6,467 nucleotides of DNA from Verrucomicrobiota bacterium (GTDB lineage: Bacteria; Verrucomicrobiota; Verrucomicrobiia; Verrucomicrobiales; Akkermansiaceae): the NCBI GenBank assembly GCA_008932955.1, contig WBXE01000139.1, positions 1-6,467 of the forward strand, given 5' to 3'. The notes below the pieces were generated by a model. It saw only the letters and a program-made list of their open reading frames with translations. It did not search any database and was not told the origin of the DNA. This document shows, in pieces, positions 1 to 6,197 of this stretch. Every line of letters starts with the position of its first letter. Within the stretch, counting starts at the first letter, position 1. Both the position numbers and the translations under genes were made by a program.

Positions 1-77
1 CCATCAGTCCCATCAGTCCCATCAGTCCCATCAGTCCCATCAGTCCCATCAGTCCCATCAGTCCCATCAGTCCCATC
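1..77. repeat. 9-bp tandem repeat (unit ccatcagtc, about 8.6 perfect copies)
   Basis: Eight identical copies of ccatcagtc fill 1-72 and a ninth is cut after ccatc at 77. The array reaches the window edge, so its true length is unknown. The unit length is a multiple of three, so all plus-strand frames stay open through it. It would read as a Pro-Ser-Val tripeptide repeat in the frame of the long downstream gene, but no start codon for that frame lies in or upstream of the array here. I take it as an intergenic simple repeat prone to copy-number slippage. Confidence 0.95.
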
Positions 78-124
78 GACGGCCCCGCTTGAAATCGACA
101 TCCTCCTCCCTTACCTATCCATAA

Positions 125-337
125 ATGAATCCTCTGGAACTCGCCGAAAAACTGCGCAAGGCGCGGCAGCAAGCCTCCGTCAACACCTCCAAGATGACCT
201 CGGCGCAAGTGATGGAGCAGATGTTTCGCAACGGTTCCGACAAGAAGCCCAATCCGTGGTATCGTGGGCCCGGACTAACGGACGACTCCTTGACTCTGCG
301 CGATTCGGAGCGCTCGCCGCTGATTTCCCTTCGTTAG
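125..337 (+). CDS. Short open frame of unknown function, possibly the frameshifted 5' end of the next gene
   Basis: This 70-residue frame starts at an ATG that directly follows an in-frame stop (TAA at 122-124). I do not recognise the protein. Its first ~45 codons end mostly in G or C and the peptide is charged and helical (MNPLELAEKLRKAR...), which looks like real coding sequence. The C-terminal ~25 codons, after about 260, overlap the next gene in another frame and look less convincing. One reading is that coding moves from this frame to the next one between about 250 and 275, through a one-base indel. The alternative is two overlapping genes. There is no clear ribosome binding site: the upstream bases are pyrimidine-rich. 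No -1 slippery heptamer is visible at the overlap, so programmed frameshifting is not supported. Confidence 0.35.
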   Translation: MNPLELAEKLRKARQQASVNTSKMTSAQVMEQMFRNGSDKKPNPWYRGPGLTDDSLTLRDSERSPLISLR

Positions 338-2568
338 GCGGGCAATCCGAGCACGCGGTGCTTCACCTTGCCAGCACAACGCGGGTTCTCAAGCTAACCC
401 TGCCACCGGCCTTCGGTGCCCAATCCGGTGCCTTGGCCTACCTAACCAATCTTGCAGCGGTCAACAGCTTGTTAGGTGACGACGTTCGGTTCCATGGTGT
501 CTTGGAAACCGCCACCGGCCCGTCTCTAGTCACATCCCAGCCCTACATCGCAGGCACCCAACCCACGGCGGCCGAAGTCGCCTCCTGGTTCGAGTCTAAC
601 GGCTATCACTCAACCGGTCACAACCGGTGGAAAAACCCCGCCACCGGCACCGAGATTGCCGACGCCCACATCGGCAACCTCATCAAAACCGACGATGGCG
701 AACTCATCCCCATCGACCTCCAAGTCCTAGCTGAAGGCGCCGCCGCCTCTTCATCCACCATCCAAAATCCAGAAACCTCCTCTTCATCTTGCATCCAAAA
801 TTCGAAATTTAGAATTCAAAATCCAGATTTCACGATCCCAGATCTCCTCGAAGTGCGCGGCGAAATTTTCATGCCCAACGCCGCCTTCGCTGCGATGAAC
901 GCCGAACGCGATGAGGCCGGCCTGCCCACTTTTGCCAACCCGCGCAACGCCGCCGCCGGCACCCTCAAGCAACTCGATCCGAAAATCGTCGCTCAGCGGC
1001 CGCTCGCGTTTCTCGCCCACGGCCTCGGTGCCTATGACGGCCCGCCCCTCGAAACCGGGCTCGAATTCCATGATTTATTAGATGTGTTCCACATTCCGCG
1101 CAACCAGCCGATTCTCACCGCTAACAATCTTGAGGAAATGTTGAAGGCGGTGGCCACTATCAACCGTGAGCGCCACGGGCTCGACTACGGCACCGACGGG
1201 GCTGTCATCAAGGTGTTGGACATGGCCGAGCGCGAGCGACTCGGCAGCACTGCCCGCGCCCCGCGCTGGGCCGCCGCCTACAAGTTTCTGCCCGAGCAGC
1301 AGGAAACCACCCTCAATGCCATCACCATCCAGGTTGGGCGCACCGGCGTTCTAACACCCGTGGCGGAGCTCTCCCCGGTCCTCATCTCCGGTTCCACTGT
1401 TTCGCGCGCCACGCTGCACAACCAGGACGAAATAGACCGCAAACAAATCCACATTGGTGCCACGGTGCTGGTGGAAAAAGCCGGTGAAATCATTCCGGCC
1501 ATCGTCAAGGTCACCCGTCCGGTTGCCGGTGCCACGCCGTTTTCACTGTTTGAGCATGTCGGCGGCAAGTGCCCGTCCTGCGGCGGCTCCATCTCACAGG
1601 AAGAGGGCTTCGTCGCCTGGCGTTGCACCAACTTCCAGTGCCCTGCCCAGGCTGTCACCCATATCACTCACTTCGCGTCACGCAAGGCCCTCGATATCGA
1701 TGGCCTCGGCGAGGCGGTCGCCGAGGCCCTGGTGCGCCTCGGTCATTGCGCCACCCCGCTGGAACTGTTTTCACTAACCGAAATCACGCTCGCCAACCTC
1801 AACACCGGCACTGCGGAAGACCCCCGCCGCTTCGGCGAAAAAAACGCCGCCCGCATTCTCGGCGCACTCCAGGCCGCCAAAACCAAGCCGCTCCACCGCT
1901 GGCTCTACGCCATGGGCATCCGCCAACTCGGCGAATCCGCGACGAAAGAGTTGGCCCGGCTCTTCAAGAATCTGGCGGATTTGGTGGATAGTCCGTTGCT
2001 GGCCATCATCGCTGAGAGAGGCACCAAGGACACTTGGATCAAAACTCACCCGGCGAAGCCCAAAAACATCCCCATCAGCGAAGAGGAGAGTTCGCGGCGA
2101 AGAGATATTGCCAAAATTTACAAAGCCGATATTGCACGGCTAAGCCAAGAACTGGATGCAGAACTAGGGAAAATTCACGTTTCACTTCCGATCAGCCCTG
2201 ATCTCGGTGGAGTCGCCGCACAAAACACTCTCGACTACCTGCGATCGGAATCCGGGCGCCACGTTCTCAACCGCCTTAGCGAACTTGGCATCGATCCAGC
2301 ATCGGACAATTACCTCCCAGACTCCAATCTGACAAATCTACCGCTCACCGGAAAAACCTTTGTCATCACCGGCACGCTGAGCATCGAGCGCGACGCGATG
2401 AAGGAGTTCATCGAGAGCCAGGGCGGCAAGGTCAGCGGGGCAATTTCCGCCAAGACCCACTATCTAATCTGCGGCGAGGGCGGCGGCTCCAAGCGCGACA
2501 AAGCCGTCTCCCTCAACGTGCCAATCCTCGATGAAGCCGCCCTGCAGGCGATGCTGGGCGGAGTGTAG
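256..2568 (+). CDS. ligA: Chimeric protein: polyvalent-type kinase-like domain fused to a DNA ligase (NAD+) lacking its catalytic lysine region
   Basis: Residues 28-157 resemble the kinase-like domain of polyvalent proteins of phages and conjugative elements: SEHAV, a Lys in RVLKLTLP (K46), an HRD-like DAHIGN (136-141) and a DFG-like PIDLQ (D154). Residues 158-195 are a Ser/Gln/Asn-rich linker. From residue ~196 the protein is NAD-dependent ligase: LEVRGE motif (198-203), FANPRNAAAG (226-235), DGAVIKV (314-320), YKF (342-344), OB fold (~350-420), Cys4 zinc finger (C439, C442, C457, C462), helix-hairpin-helix region (~465-680, with an extra charged ~60-residue insert) and BRCT (~692-768). Bacterial LigA normally has ~170 more residues before LEVRGE, including domain Ia, which binds NMN, and the KxDG lysine that becomes adenylated. 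None of that is here, so I infer it cannot ligate by itself. GTG at 256 is only the first start codon: the frame is open without a stop back to base 1. An intact ligA should exist elsewhere if this is real. Confidence 0.85.
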   Translation: MVSWARTNGRLLDSARFGALAADFPSLGGQSEHAVLHLASTTRVLKLTLPPAFGAQSGALAYLTNLAAVNSLLGDDVRFHGVLETATGPSLVTSQPYIAGTQPTAAEVASWFESNGYHSTGHNRWKNPATGTEIADAHIGNLIKTDDGELIPIDLQVLAEGAAASSSTIQNPETSSSSCIQNSKFRIQNPDFTIPDLLEVRGEIFMPNAAFAAMNAERDEAGLPTFANPRNAAAGTLKQLDPKIVAQRPLAFLAHGLGAYDGPPLETGLEFHDLLDVFHIPRNQPILTANNLEEMLKAVATINRERHGLDYGTDGAVIKVLDMAERERLGSTARAPRWAAAYKFLPEQQETTLNAITIQVGRTGVLTPVAELSPVLISGSTVSRATLHNQDEIDRKQIHIGATVLVEKAGEIIPAIVKVTRPVAGATPFSLFEHVGGKCPSCGGSISQEEGFVAWRCTNFQCPAQAVTHITHFASRKALDIDGLGEAVAEALVRLGHCATPLELFSLTEITLANLNTGTAEDPRRFGEKNAARILGALQAAKTKPLHRWLYAMGIRQLGESATKELARLFKNLADLVDSPLLAIIAERGTKDTWIKTHPAKPKNIPISEEESSRRRDIAKIYKADIARLSQELDAELGKIHVSLPISPDLGGVAAQNTLDYLRSESGRHVLNRLSELGIDPASDNYLPDSNLTNLPLTGKTFVITGTLSIERDAMKEFIESQGGKVSGAISAKTHYLICGEGGGSKRDKAVSLNVPILDEAALQAMLGGV
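337..726 (+). other. Kinase-like domain segment of the chimeric gene
   Basis: This is the part of the fusion gene that does not belong to any DNA ligase. It encodes about 130 residues with the spacing of a minimal kinase-like fold: a beta-strand Lys (RVLKLTLP), a hinge-like stretch (VTSQPYIAG), then DAHIGN followed 13 residues later by IDLQ. Similar short domains are known from polyvalent proteins of mobile elements, where they are thought to be delivered into or act in a new host cell. I recognise the pattern by eye and have no alignment. The domain lacks a classical glycine loop, so it may be an inactive or atypical kinase. Confidence 0.6.
746..831 (+). repeat. In-frame 33-bp imperfect repeat at the kinase/ligase junction
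   Basis: Copy 1 (746-775) and copy 2 (779-807) share ctcttcatc followed by catccaaaat, offset by exactly 33 bp. A third partial copy with caaaatccaga lies at 817-827. In protein they read as Ser-runs followed by IQNPE, IQNSK and IQNPD. The stretch is clearly richer in A and T than the flanking coding sequence and resembles low-complexity intergenic filler rather than a domain. It lies between the last kinase-like residue and the first ligase residue (nt 841), so it is the natural candidate for the recombination or mis-join point. Confidence 0.8.
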
Positions 2569-2689
2569 CCGCGGGGAGTACAGGCAGCCGGCCTGTCATG
2601 GACGCCGGGCTTCCAGTCTGGAGTGACGGCACGGACAGGCGGGACCATCCGTCCCGAGTAACTTGGCTCCGCTGCTGCTCGTTAGGGAG

Positions 2690-2769
2690 CGACGACGTTA
2701 CTGTCGTCGTGCGGAAGGAACGAGCATGCACCGAGCCTTCGGGCACGTCCTCATGGGCCGCCCTTCCGC
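2690..2769. repeat. Compound palindromic element (two adjacent stems, one with an internal UUCG-type hairpin)
   Basis: A 7-bp perfect stem (2690-2696/2703-2709) is followed one base later by an 8-bp perfect stem (2711-2718/2762-2769). The second encloses a gcc-ttcg-ggc hairpin. The tight packing of separate perfect stems suggests a folded unit such as a REP- or MITE-like intergenic element, or an untranslated structured RNA. Only one copy is seen in this window, so repeat status is inference. Confidence 0.4.
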
Positions 2770-2772
2770 TAT

Positions 2773-2789
2773 CACCACAAAATGTGGTG
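2773..2789. repeat. Hairpin caccaca-aaa-tgtggtg just downstream of the cupin gene
   Basis: A perfect 7-bp stem with a 3-base loop lies 19 bp beyond the stop of the minus-strand cupin gene. Its position fits a 3' end or termination element for that gene, but neither side has a T-run, so termination is only a possibility. Confidence 0.35.
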
Positions 2790-2808
2790 GCTCCTTAGCA
2801 TACCTCTG

Positions 2809-3159
2809 CTAGAAATAAGTATCCTCGTGAGCGTAGGGCGGGGCGCAACAGCAGAGGAAGCGCAAGGGCTCGAGCGCGCGGATCTGGTGCCAGGCACCTG
2901 CGGGAATCAATACCGCGTCGCCCGCCCCGACCTCGCGCTCCTCACCGTCAATTTCCATCATCCCGCGCCCAGCTAGCAGATAGTAAAATTCCTCGCTCAG
3001 GCGGTGGTGGTGGCGTTGGGTAGAGGCACCGGTGGACAGGGTTGCCTCGGCGAGGCTTTGATTGGCCACCGGGGCGTTAGCTCGGTCCAACAAACTGCGG
3101 ATGGTCGAGCCATCTTTGGTGGAGAACGGCAGCTGCTGGTCGTACTGGCGAATGTCCAT
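2809..3159 (-). CDS. Small single-domain cupin protein
   Basis: From the ATG at 3159 the product is 116 residues and starts MDIRQYDQQ. An in-frame ATG at 3177 would add six residues (MRLGWA); I prefer the inner start because the cupin-type N-terminus begins there, but neither has a clear ribosome binding site. Both cupin motifs are complete. Motif 1 is G-x5-HxH-x4-E-x6-G, reading HHHRLSEEFYYLLAG around residues 50-64. Motif 2 is G-x5-PxG-x2-H, reading GDAVLIPAGAWH around residues 80-91. The three His and one Glu can form a single metal site in a beta barrel. The length is typical of stand-alone cupins, which include sugar isomerases, dioxygenases and ligand-binding proteins; the sequence does not tell which. 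No signal peptide is seen, so it is probably cytoplasmic. A Cys-rich FLCCCAPPY lies near the C-terminus. It is divergent from aroB, with 79 bp between the chosen starts. Confidence 0.88.
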   Translation of the reverse strand: MDIRQYDQQLPFSTKDGSTIRSLLDRANAPVANQSLAEATLSTGASTQRHHHRLSEEFYYLLAGRGMMEIDGEEREVGAGDAVLIPAGAWHQIRALEPLRFLCCCAPPYAHEDTYF

Positions 3160-3176
3160 GGCCCAGCCAAGCCGCA

Positions 3177-3198
3177 TTGGCTAGGCGCTGCAAGCCAA
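3177..3198. promoter_or_regulatory. Inverted repeat ttggct-N10-agccaa between divergent cupin and aroB genes
   Basis: A perfect 6-bp dyad with a 10-bp spacer lies in the short divergent region, upstream of both chosen starts. A dyad there could be an operator for one or both genes. A poor plus-strand -35/-10 pair (ttggct, 18 bp, tattgg) overlaps it. A dyad this short also occurs by chance, and if the cupin starts at 3177 it touches that start codon. Confidence 0.2.
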
Positions 3199-3238
3199 AG
3201 TATTGGACATCCACCCGAAGCTGTTTCAAGCTGCGGCC

Positions 3239-4330
3239 ATGTCGCACGTGCATGTGAATCTGGCCGATCGTTCGTATGATGTGGTGGTCGAAGCTGGCTT
3301 GCTAGGTCGGGCGGGCGCGGCAATCGCCGCGACCGGCCTGCGTGGCCGCCGCGCGGCGGTCATCAGTGACGAGCGGGTGGCAGGTTTTCACAGTGAGGTA
3401 TTGCTCAGCTCGCTGGTAGCGGCGGGTTGCAGGCCGAGTTTGCACGTCATTCCTGCCGGGGAAGCCTCCAAGTCGATGGCGCAGGCGGAGGAAGTATGCC
3501 GGGAAATGATTCGCGCCGGCCACGATCGTCGCTCACTGGTGGTGGCCCTTGGCGGCGGGGTGGTCGGCGACCTTGCCGGCTTCGTCGCCGCCATCTTTTT
3601 CCGCGGCATTCCGCTAGTGCAAATCCCCACCACCATCGTTGCTCAAGTCGATTCCTCGGTGGGTGGCAAAACCGGGGTCAACGTCGGCGAGGGGAAGAAC
3701 CTGTTGGGGTGTTTTCATCAGCCGCAGTTGGTGCTCGTCGATCCGCAGACGCTGCGCACGCTGCCGCAGCGCGAGTTTTGCGAGGGGTTTGCCGAGGCGA
3801 TCAAGCATGCGGCGATCCGCGACGCGGCGATGCTCGCCGAGCTCGCGGCGCTCGACCCGGACCGCCGGGAAGTGCCGGCCGAATTGATTGCCCGCAATAT
3901 TGCCATCAAGGCGCGGATTGTCGAAGCCGACGAACACGAAACCCTCGGCATCCGCGCCCTGCTCAACTTCGGACACACCATCGGTCACGGCATCGAGGCC
4001 GCCATTCCCTACGGCCAGATGCTTCACGGGGAAGCCATCGCACTGGGCTTGCGCGCCGCCTTATTCCTCTCACAACGCCACTGCCAACTGGCTCCGGATG
4101 CCAGCGGCAGGTTGCTGGGTTTGTTGAAAAAATATCAACTACCGCTGGTGCTCGACGCCGCGATTGCCACTCCAACTATCATGGGGAAACTCGCCCATGA
4201 TAAGAAATTTGCGGCGGGTGAGATACGTTTTGTGTTGTTGGACGCGCTGGGCAGTGCGTACGTCAGCGAGGTGGTAACGCCAGATGACTTGCGAGATGCG
4301 ATCGAGCATTTGCGCGAAGTGCCGGAGTGA
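3239..4330 (+). CDS. aroB: 3-dehydroquinate synthase
   Basis: AroB converts DAHP to 3-dehydroquinate, the second step of the shikimate pathway to aromatic amino acids, in the cytoplasm, using NAD+ and a divalent metal. From the ATG at 3239 the product is 363 residues, normal for the family. The N-terminal Rossmann-like half has the signatures GGGVVGD (105-111), PTT (130-132) and DSSVGGKTGVN (138-148). The C-terminal metal-binding half has EGFAEAIKH, FGHTIGH and HGEA, giving E186, H246 and H263 as metal ligands, and a DKK motif at 321-323. Everything needed for activity appears present. A TTG at 3203 would add 12 residues (MDIHPKLFQAAA) that lie before the usual first beta strand, so I reject it. 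No strong ribosome binding site precedes either start. The gene converges with the kinase gene, whose stop is 31 bp away, and no terminator hairpin lies in that gap. Confidence 0.97.
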   Translation: MSHVHVNLADRSYDVVVEAGLLGRAGAAIAATGLRGRRAAVISDERVAGFHSEVLLSSLVAAGCRPSLHVIPAGEASKSMAQAEEVCREMIRAGHDRRSLVVALGGGVVGDLAGFVAAIFFRGIPLVQIPTTIVAQVDSSVGGKTGVNVGEGKNLLGCFHQPQLVLVDPQTLRTLPQREFCEGFAEAIKHAAIRDAAMLAELAALDPDRREVPAELIARNIAIKARIVEADEHETLGIRALLNFGHTIGHGIEAAIPYGQMLHGEAIALGLRAALFLSQRHCQLAPDASGRLLGLLKKYQLPLVLDAAIATPTIMGKLAHDKKFAAGEIRFVLLDALGSAYVSEVVTPDDLRDAIEHLREVPE

Positions 4331-4361
4331 GTTCATCACTAATAAACACGAGAGTTTGGGT

Positions 4362-6197
4362 TCAATTCTCGGCGGGGGCCGTGGGCTCGACGGGAGGGGG
4401 TTGCGGGGCATTTGGATTGATGCCGCGCATTAGATTGGCGAAGTAGAGTGGGCGGTTCTGGGTCTCACTGATTTCCGCACGCAGCAAGGCGACGGCTGGA
4501 GCTGCGTTGGGCGCAGTGAGTCGTTCGATCTGTTTGGTGAGACCGAAGATATAGCTAGAGGCGAGTTTGAGGAGGGAGGCATCCAAGTCGTGCTCGAGCA
4601 CGACTTGTTTGGCCAGAAACTTGGCATGGATGCCAGTGACCTTATCATAAAAGTCCCTTTCCGGGTCCCCACTGTGGCCGCTGGAACCGCGAGGAGTTGG
4701 CGTATCTGGTTTGCCTTCAAGCAGATCAAGATCGCTGGGCAGGCGCTTGCCAGCGGCACGCCATTTTTCAAAGGCAGCGTCGACGAGTGCCCCAATGGTG
4801 ACCTTTCTGTACTTATCGAGTAGGTGGACCCGATAGGTGATTTGGCGTTCGAACTCGTTGTAGTTCCCTTCGATCCCCTTTTGGGAAGCTGTGACGAAGG
4901 GACTGGCCTTCTGGCGCATCACGTCGCGGGCGAGGTCGAGAAAGCCAGGCACGTCAAAGGTTGGCGCAGGAGGGGTGGGTTGGGGTTCTGGCTCCGGCGC
5001 AACGGCTGGGGTGTTGGCCGCAAGGACCTCGGGTGCCGAAGCAACGGGCTCGATATGAGCGGCTGCGGGCACGGGCAGCGGCACGGTATGGGTTGGTTCA
5101 GAAGGATGGTCCATCACGGCTGGCGGCGGTGTGGAACGCTGGGGCGGCGGTGAAGCCGGTGCCGTGAGAGGGATGGTGGCAGGCGTATTCGTATGGAAAG
5201 CTCGGGAAAACCCCAAGTAGGCTACGGCGGCCACCACGCCCCCCCCTAAGCATAACATGATGGCCGTGTTGCCGGATGACTTGCGGGTCGGGCCCTTAGC
5301 TGGCTGGCTGGCGGGTATGGGGCGGGCTGCGGAAGGGCCGCGCGGTCCCACGGTTTTGGCGGTGGCGGCAGCCGATGTCGGCACGCCCGCGCAGAAGACA
5401 TGCAGATCCTTGGCCATGTCTGCGGCACTGGAGTAGCGCAGATCCGGCAGCGGATGGGTGGCGCGGCGGATGATCGCATCAAACCGTGCGTCGCACCCGC
5501 AAATGACCGAAGCCGGTCGTAAATCGCTGGCGGGTAGCCGTCCGGTCAACAATTCGTGGAGCACCACTCCCACGGAAAAAATGTCGGCCCGGGCGTCGAC
5601 CTGATGCGGGTACTGCAGTACTTCTGGGGCGGTGTAGTGGGGCGTGCCGAAAATCGCCTCGCCAGCCTCGTGCGCGGCGTCGATCGGCCGAGCCAGGCCG
5701 AAGTCGCCGATTTTTGGCTGTGCGTGAGGATCGAGCAAGATATTTCCGGGTTTGATATCGCGATGCAGGATGCCGTTTTCGTGGGCGTGGGCGAGGCCCA
5801 GGCAGATGCCAGCGACGATGTTGGCGGCCGTATCTGTGGCGATGGCGAGACCATGTGCCGAATGGTAGAGTGTTTGCCCCTGCACAAACTCCATGATGAT
5901 GAAAAGCATGCCGGCCACCTCGCCAAAGTCATAGACGCCAATCAGGCTGGGATGATTCAAGCGCGCCATCGCCTTGGCTTCGGCCTCAAAATTGGCACGA
6001 AACGATGCATCCTGGCCAAACTCGGGTCGCAGAATTTTGATAGCCACCGGGCGATCCAGCGAGAGTTGCAGTGCTTTGTAAACCGCGCCCATGCCACCAG
6101 TGGCAATGAGGCTATCGATCTCATAGCCCGGAAAAAACGGGGCGAGAATGGCGGGTTCGGGCGCCTGAAAGGCGGCAATAGAGTTAGAGTTAATCAT
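4362..6197 (-). CDS. Transmembrane Ser/Thr protein kinase with C-terminal extracytoplasmic region
   Basis: From the ATG at 6197 the product is 611 residues; a GTG at 6290 would add 31 residues with no kinase content. Residues ~25-270 are a Hanks-type kinase: loop ATGGMGAVY (32-40, with Ala where the first loop Gly usually is), K54 in VAIKIL, E73 as likely salt-bridge partner, HRDIKPGN (145-152), DFG (165-167), GTPHYTAPE (184-192) and D205 in DARADIFSVG. All catalytic residues are present, so it should be active. Residues ~313-330 (IMLCLGGGVVAAVAYLGF) are one membrane span, preceded by a basic stretch, which puts the kinase in the cytoplasm. A Pro/Ala-rich stalk (~336-416) leads to a helical, charged region (~417-590) that I cannot assign to a family, and a Pro-rich tail. 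The layout suggests a sensor kinase whose outer part receives a signal; ligand and substrates are unknown. It is convergent with aroB and lies downstream of rnpB on the same strand. Confidence 0.93.
   Translation of the reverse strand: MINSNSIAAFQAPEPAILAPFFPGYEIDSLIATGGMGAVYKALQLSLDRPVAIKILRPEFGQDASFRANFEAEAKAMARLNHPSLIGVYDFGEVAGMLFIIMEFVQGQTLYHSAHGLAIATDTAANIVAGICLGLAHAHENGILHRDIKPGNILLDPHAQPKIGDFGLARPIDAAHEAGEAIFGTPHYTAPEVLQYPHQVDARADIFSVGVVLHELLTGRLPASDLRPASVICGCDARFDAIIRRATHPLPDLRYSSAADMAKDLHVFCAGVPTSAAATAKTVGPRGPSAARPIPASQPAKGPTRKSSGNTAIMLCLGGGVVAAVAYLGFSRAFHTNTPATIPLTAPASPPPQRSTPPPAVMDHPSEPTHTVPLPVPAAAHIEPVASAPEVLAANTPAVAPEPEPQPTPPAPTFDVPGFLDLARDVMRQKASPFVTASQKGIEGNYNEFERQITYRVHLLDKYRKVTIGALVDAAFEKWRAAGKRLPSDLDLLEGKPDTPTPRGSSGHSGDPERDFYDKVTGIHAKFLAKQVVLEHDLDASLLKLASSYIFGLTKQIERLTAPNAAPAVALLRAEISETQNRPLYFANLMRGINPNAPQPPPVEPTAPAEN

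Larger units (their letters stand above)
2569..2808. other. Gene-free intergenic stretch rich in hairpins
   Basis: This 240-bp stretch between the ligase stop and the cupin stop holds no convincing gene; small open frames across it are overlapped by strong palindromes. Visible stems are acaggc/gcctgt (2580-2585 with 2591-2596), gggac/gtccc (2641-2645 with 2651-2655), cgacgac/gtcgtcg (2690-2696 with 2703-2709), gcggaagg/ccttccgc (2711-2718 with 2762-2769, enclosing a gcc-ttcg-ggc hairpin at 2735-2744), and caccaca/tgtggtg (2773-2779 with 2783-2789). None is followed by a T-run on either strand, so none is a standard intrinsic terminator. It may be one or more dispersed palindromic intergenic elements. 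Confidence 0.7.

Noticed and set aside
1..77. CRISPR-like array
   Set aside because: The unit is 9 bp and the copies are directly adjacent, with no spacers between them.
248..275. Programmed -1 ribosomal frameshift joining the 125 frame to the kinase-like frame
   Set aside because: No X XXY YYZ slippery heptamer lies in the overlap; the best stretch (t ggg ccc) does not fit the pattern.
784..2049. Long open frames antisense to or out of frame with the ligase gene
   Set aside because: They lie wholly inside strongly supported ligase coding sequence and show no domain or motif.
2598..2798. Small plus-strand open frame after the ligase
   Set aside because: It runs through several perfect palindromes and has no recognisable protein features.
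3427..4200. 257-residue plus-strand open frame overlapping aroB
   Set aside because: It is a GC-rich shadow of aroB, mostly Arg/Gly/His-rich, and every AroB motif is in the other frame.
4331..4361. Bidirectional terminator between convergent aroB and kinase genes
   Set aside because: The 31-bp gap contains no inverted repeat.
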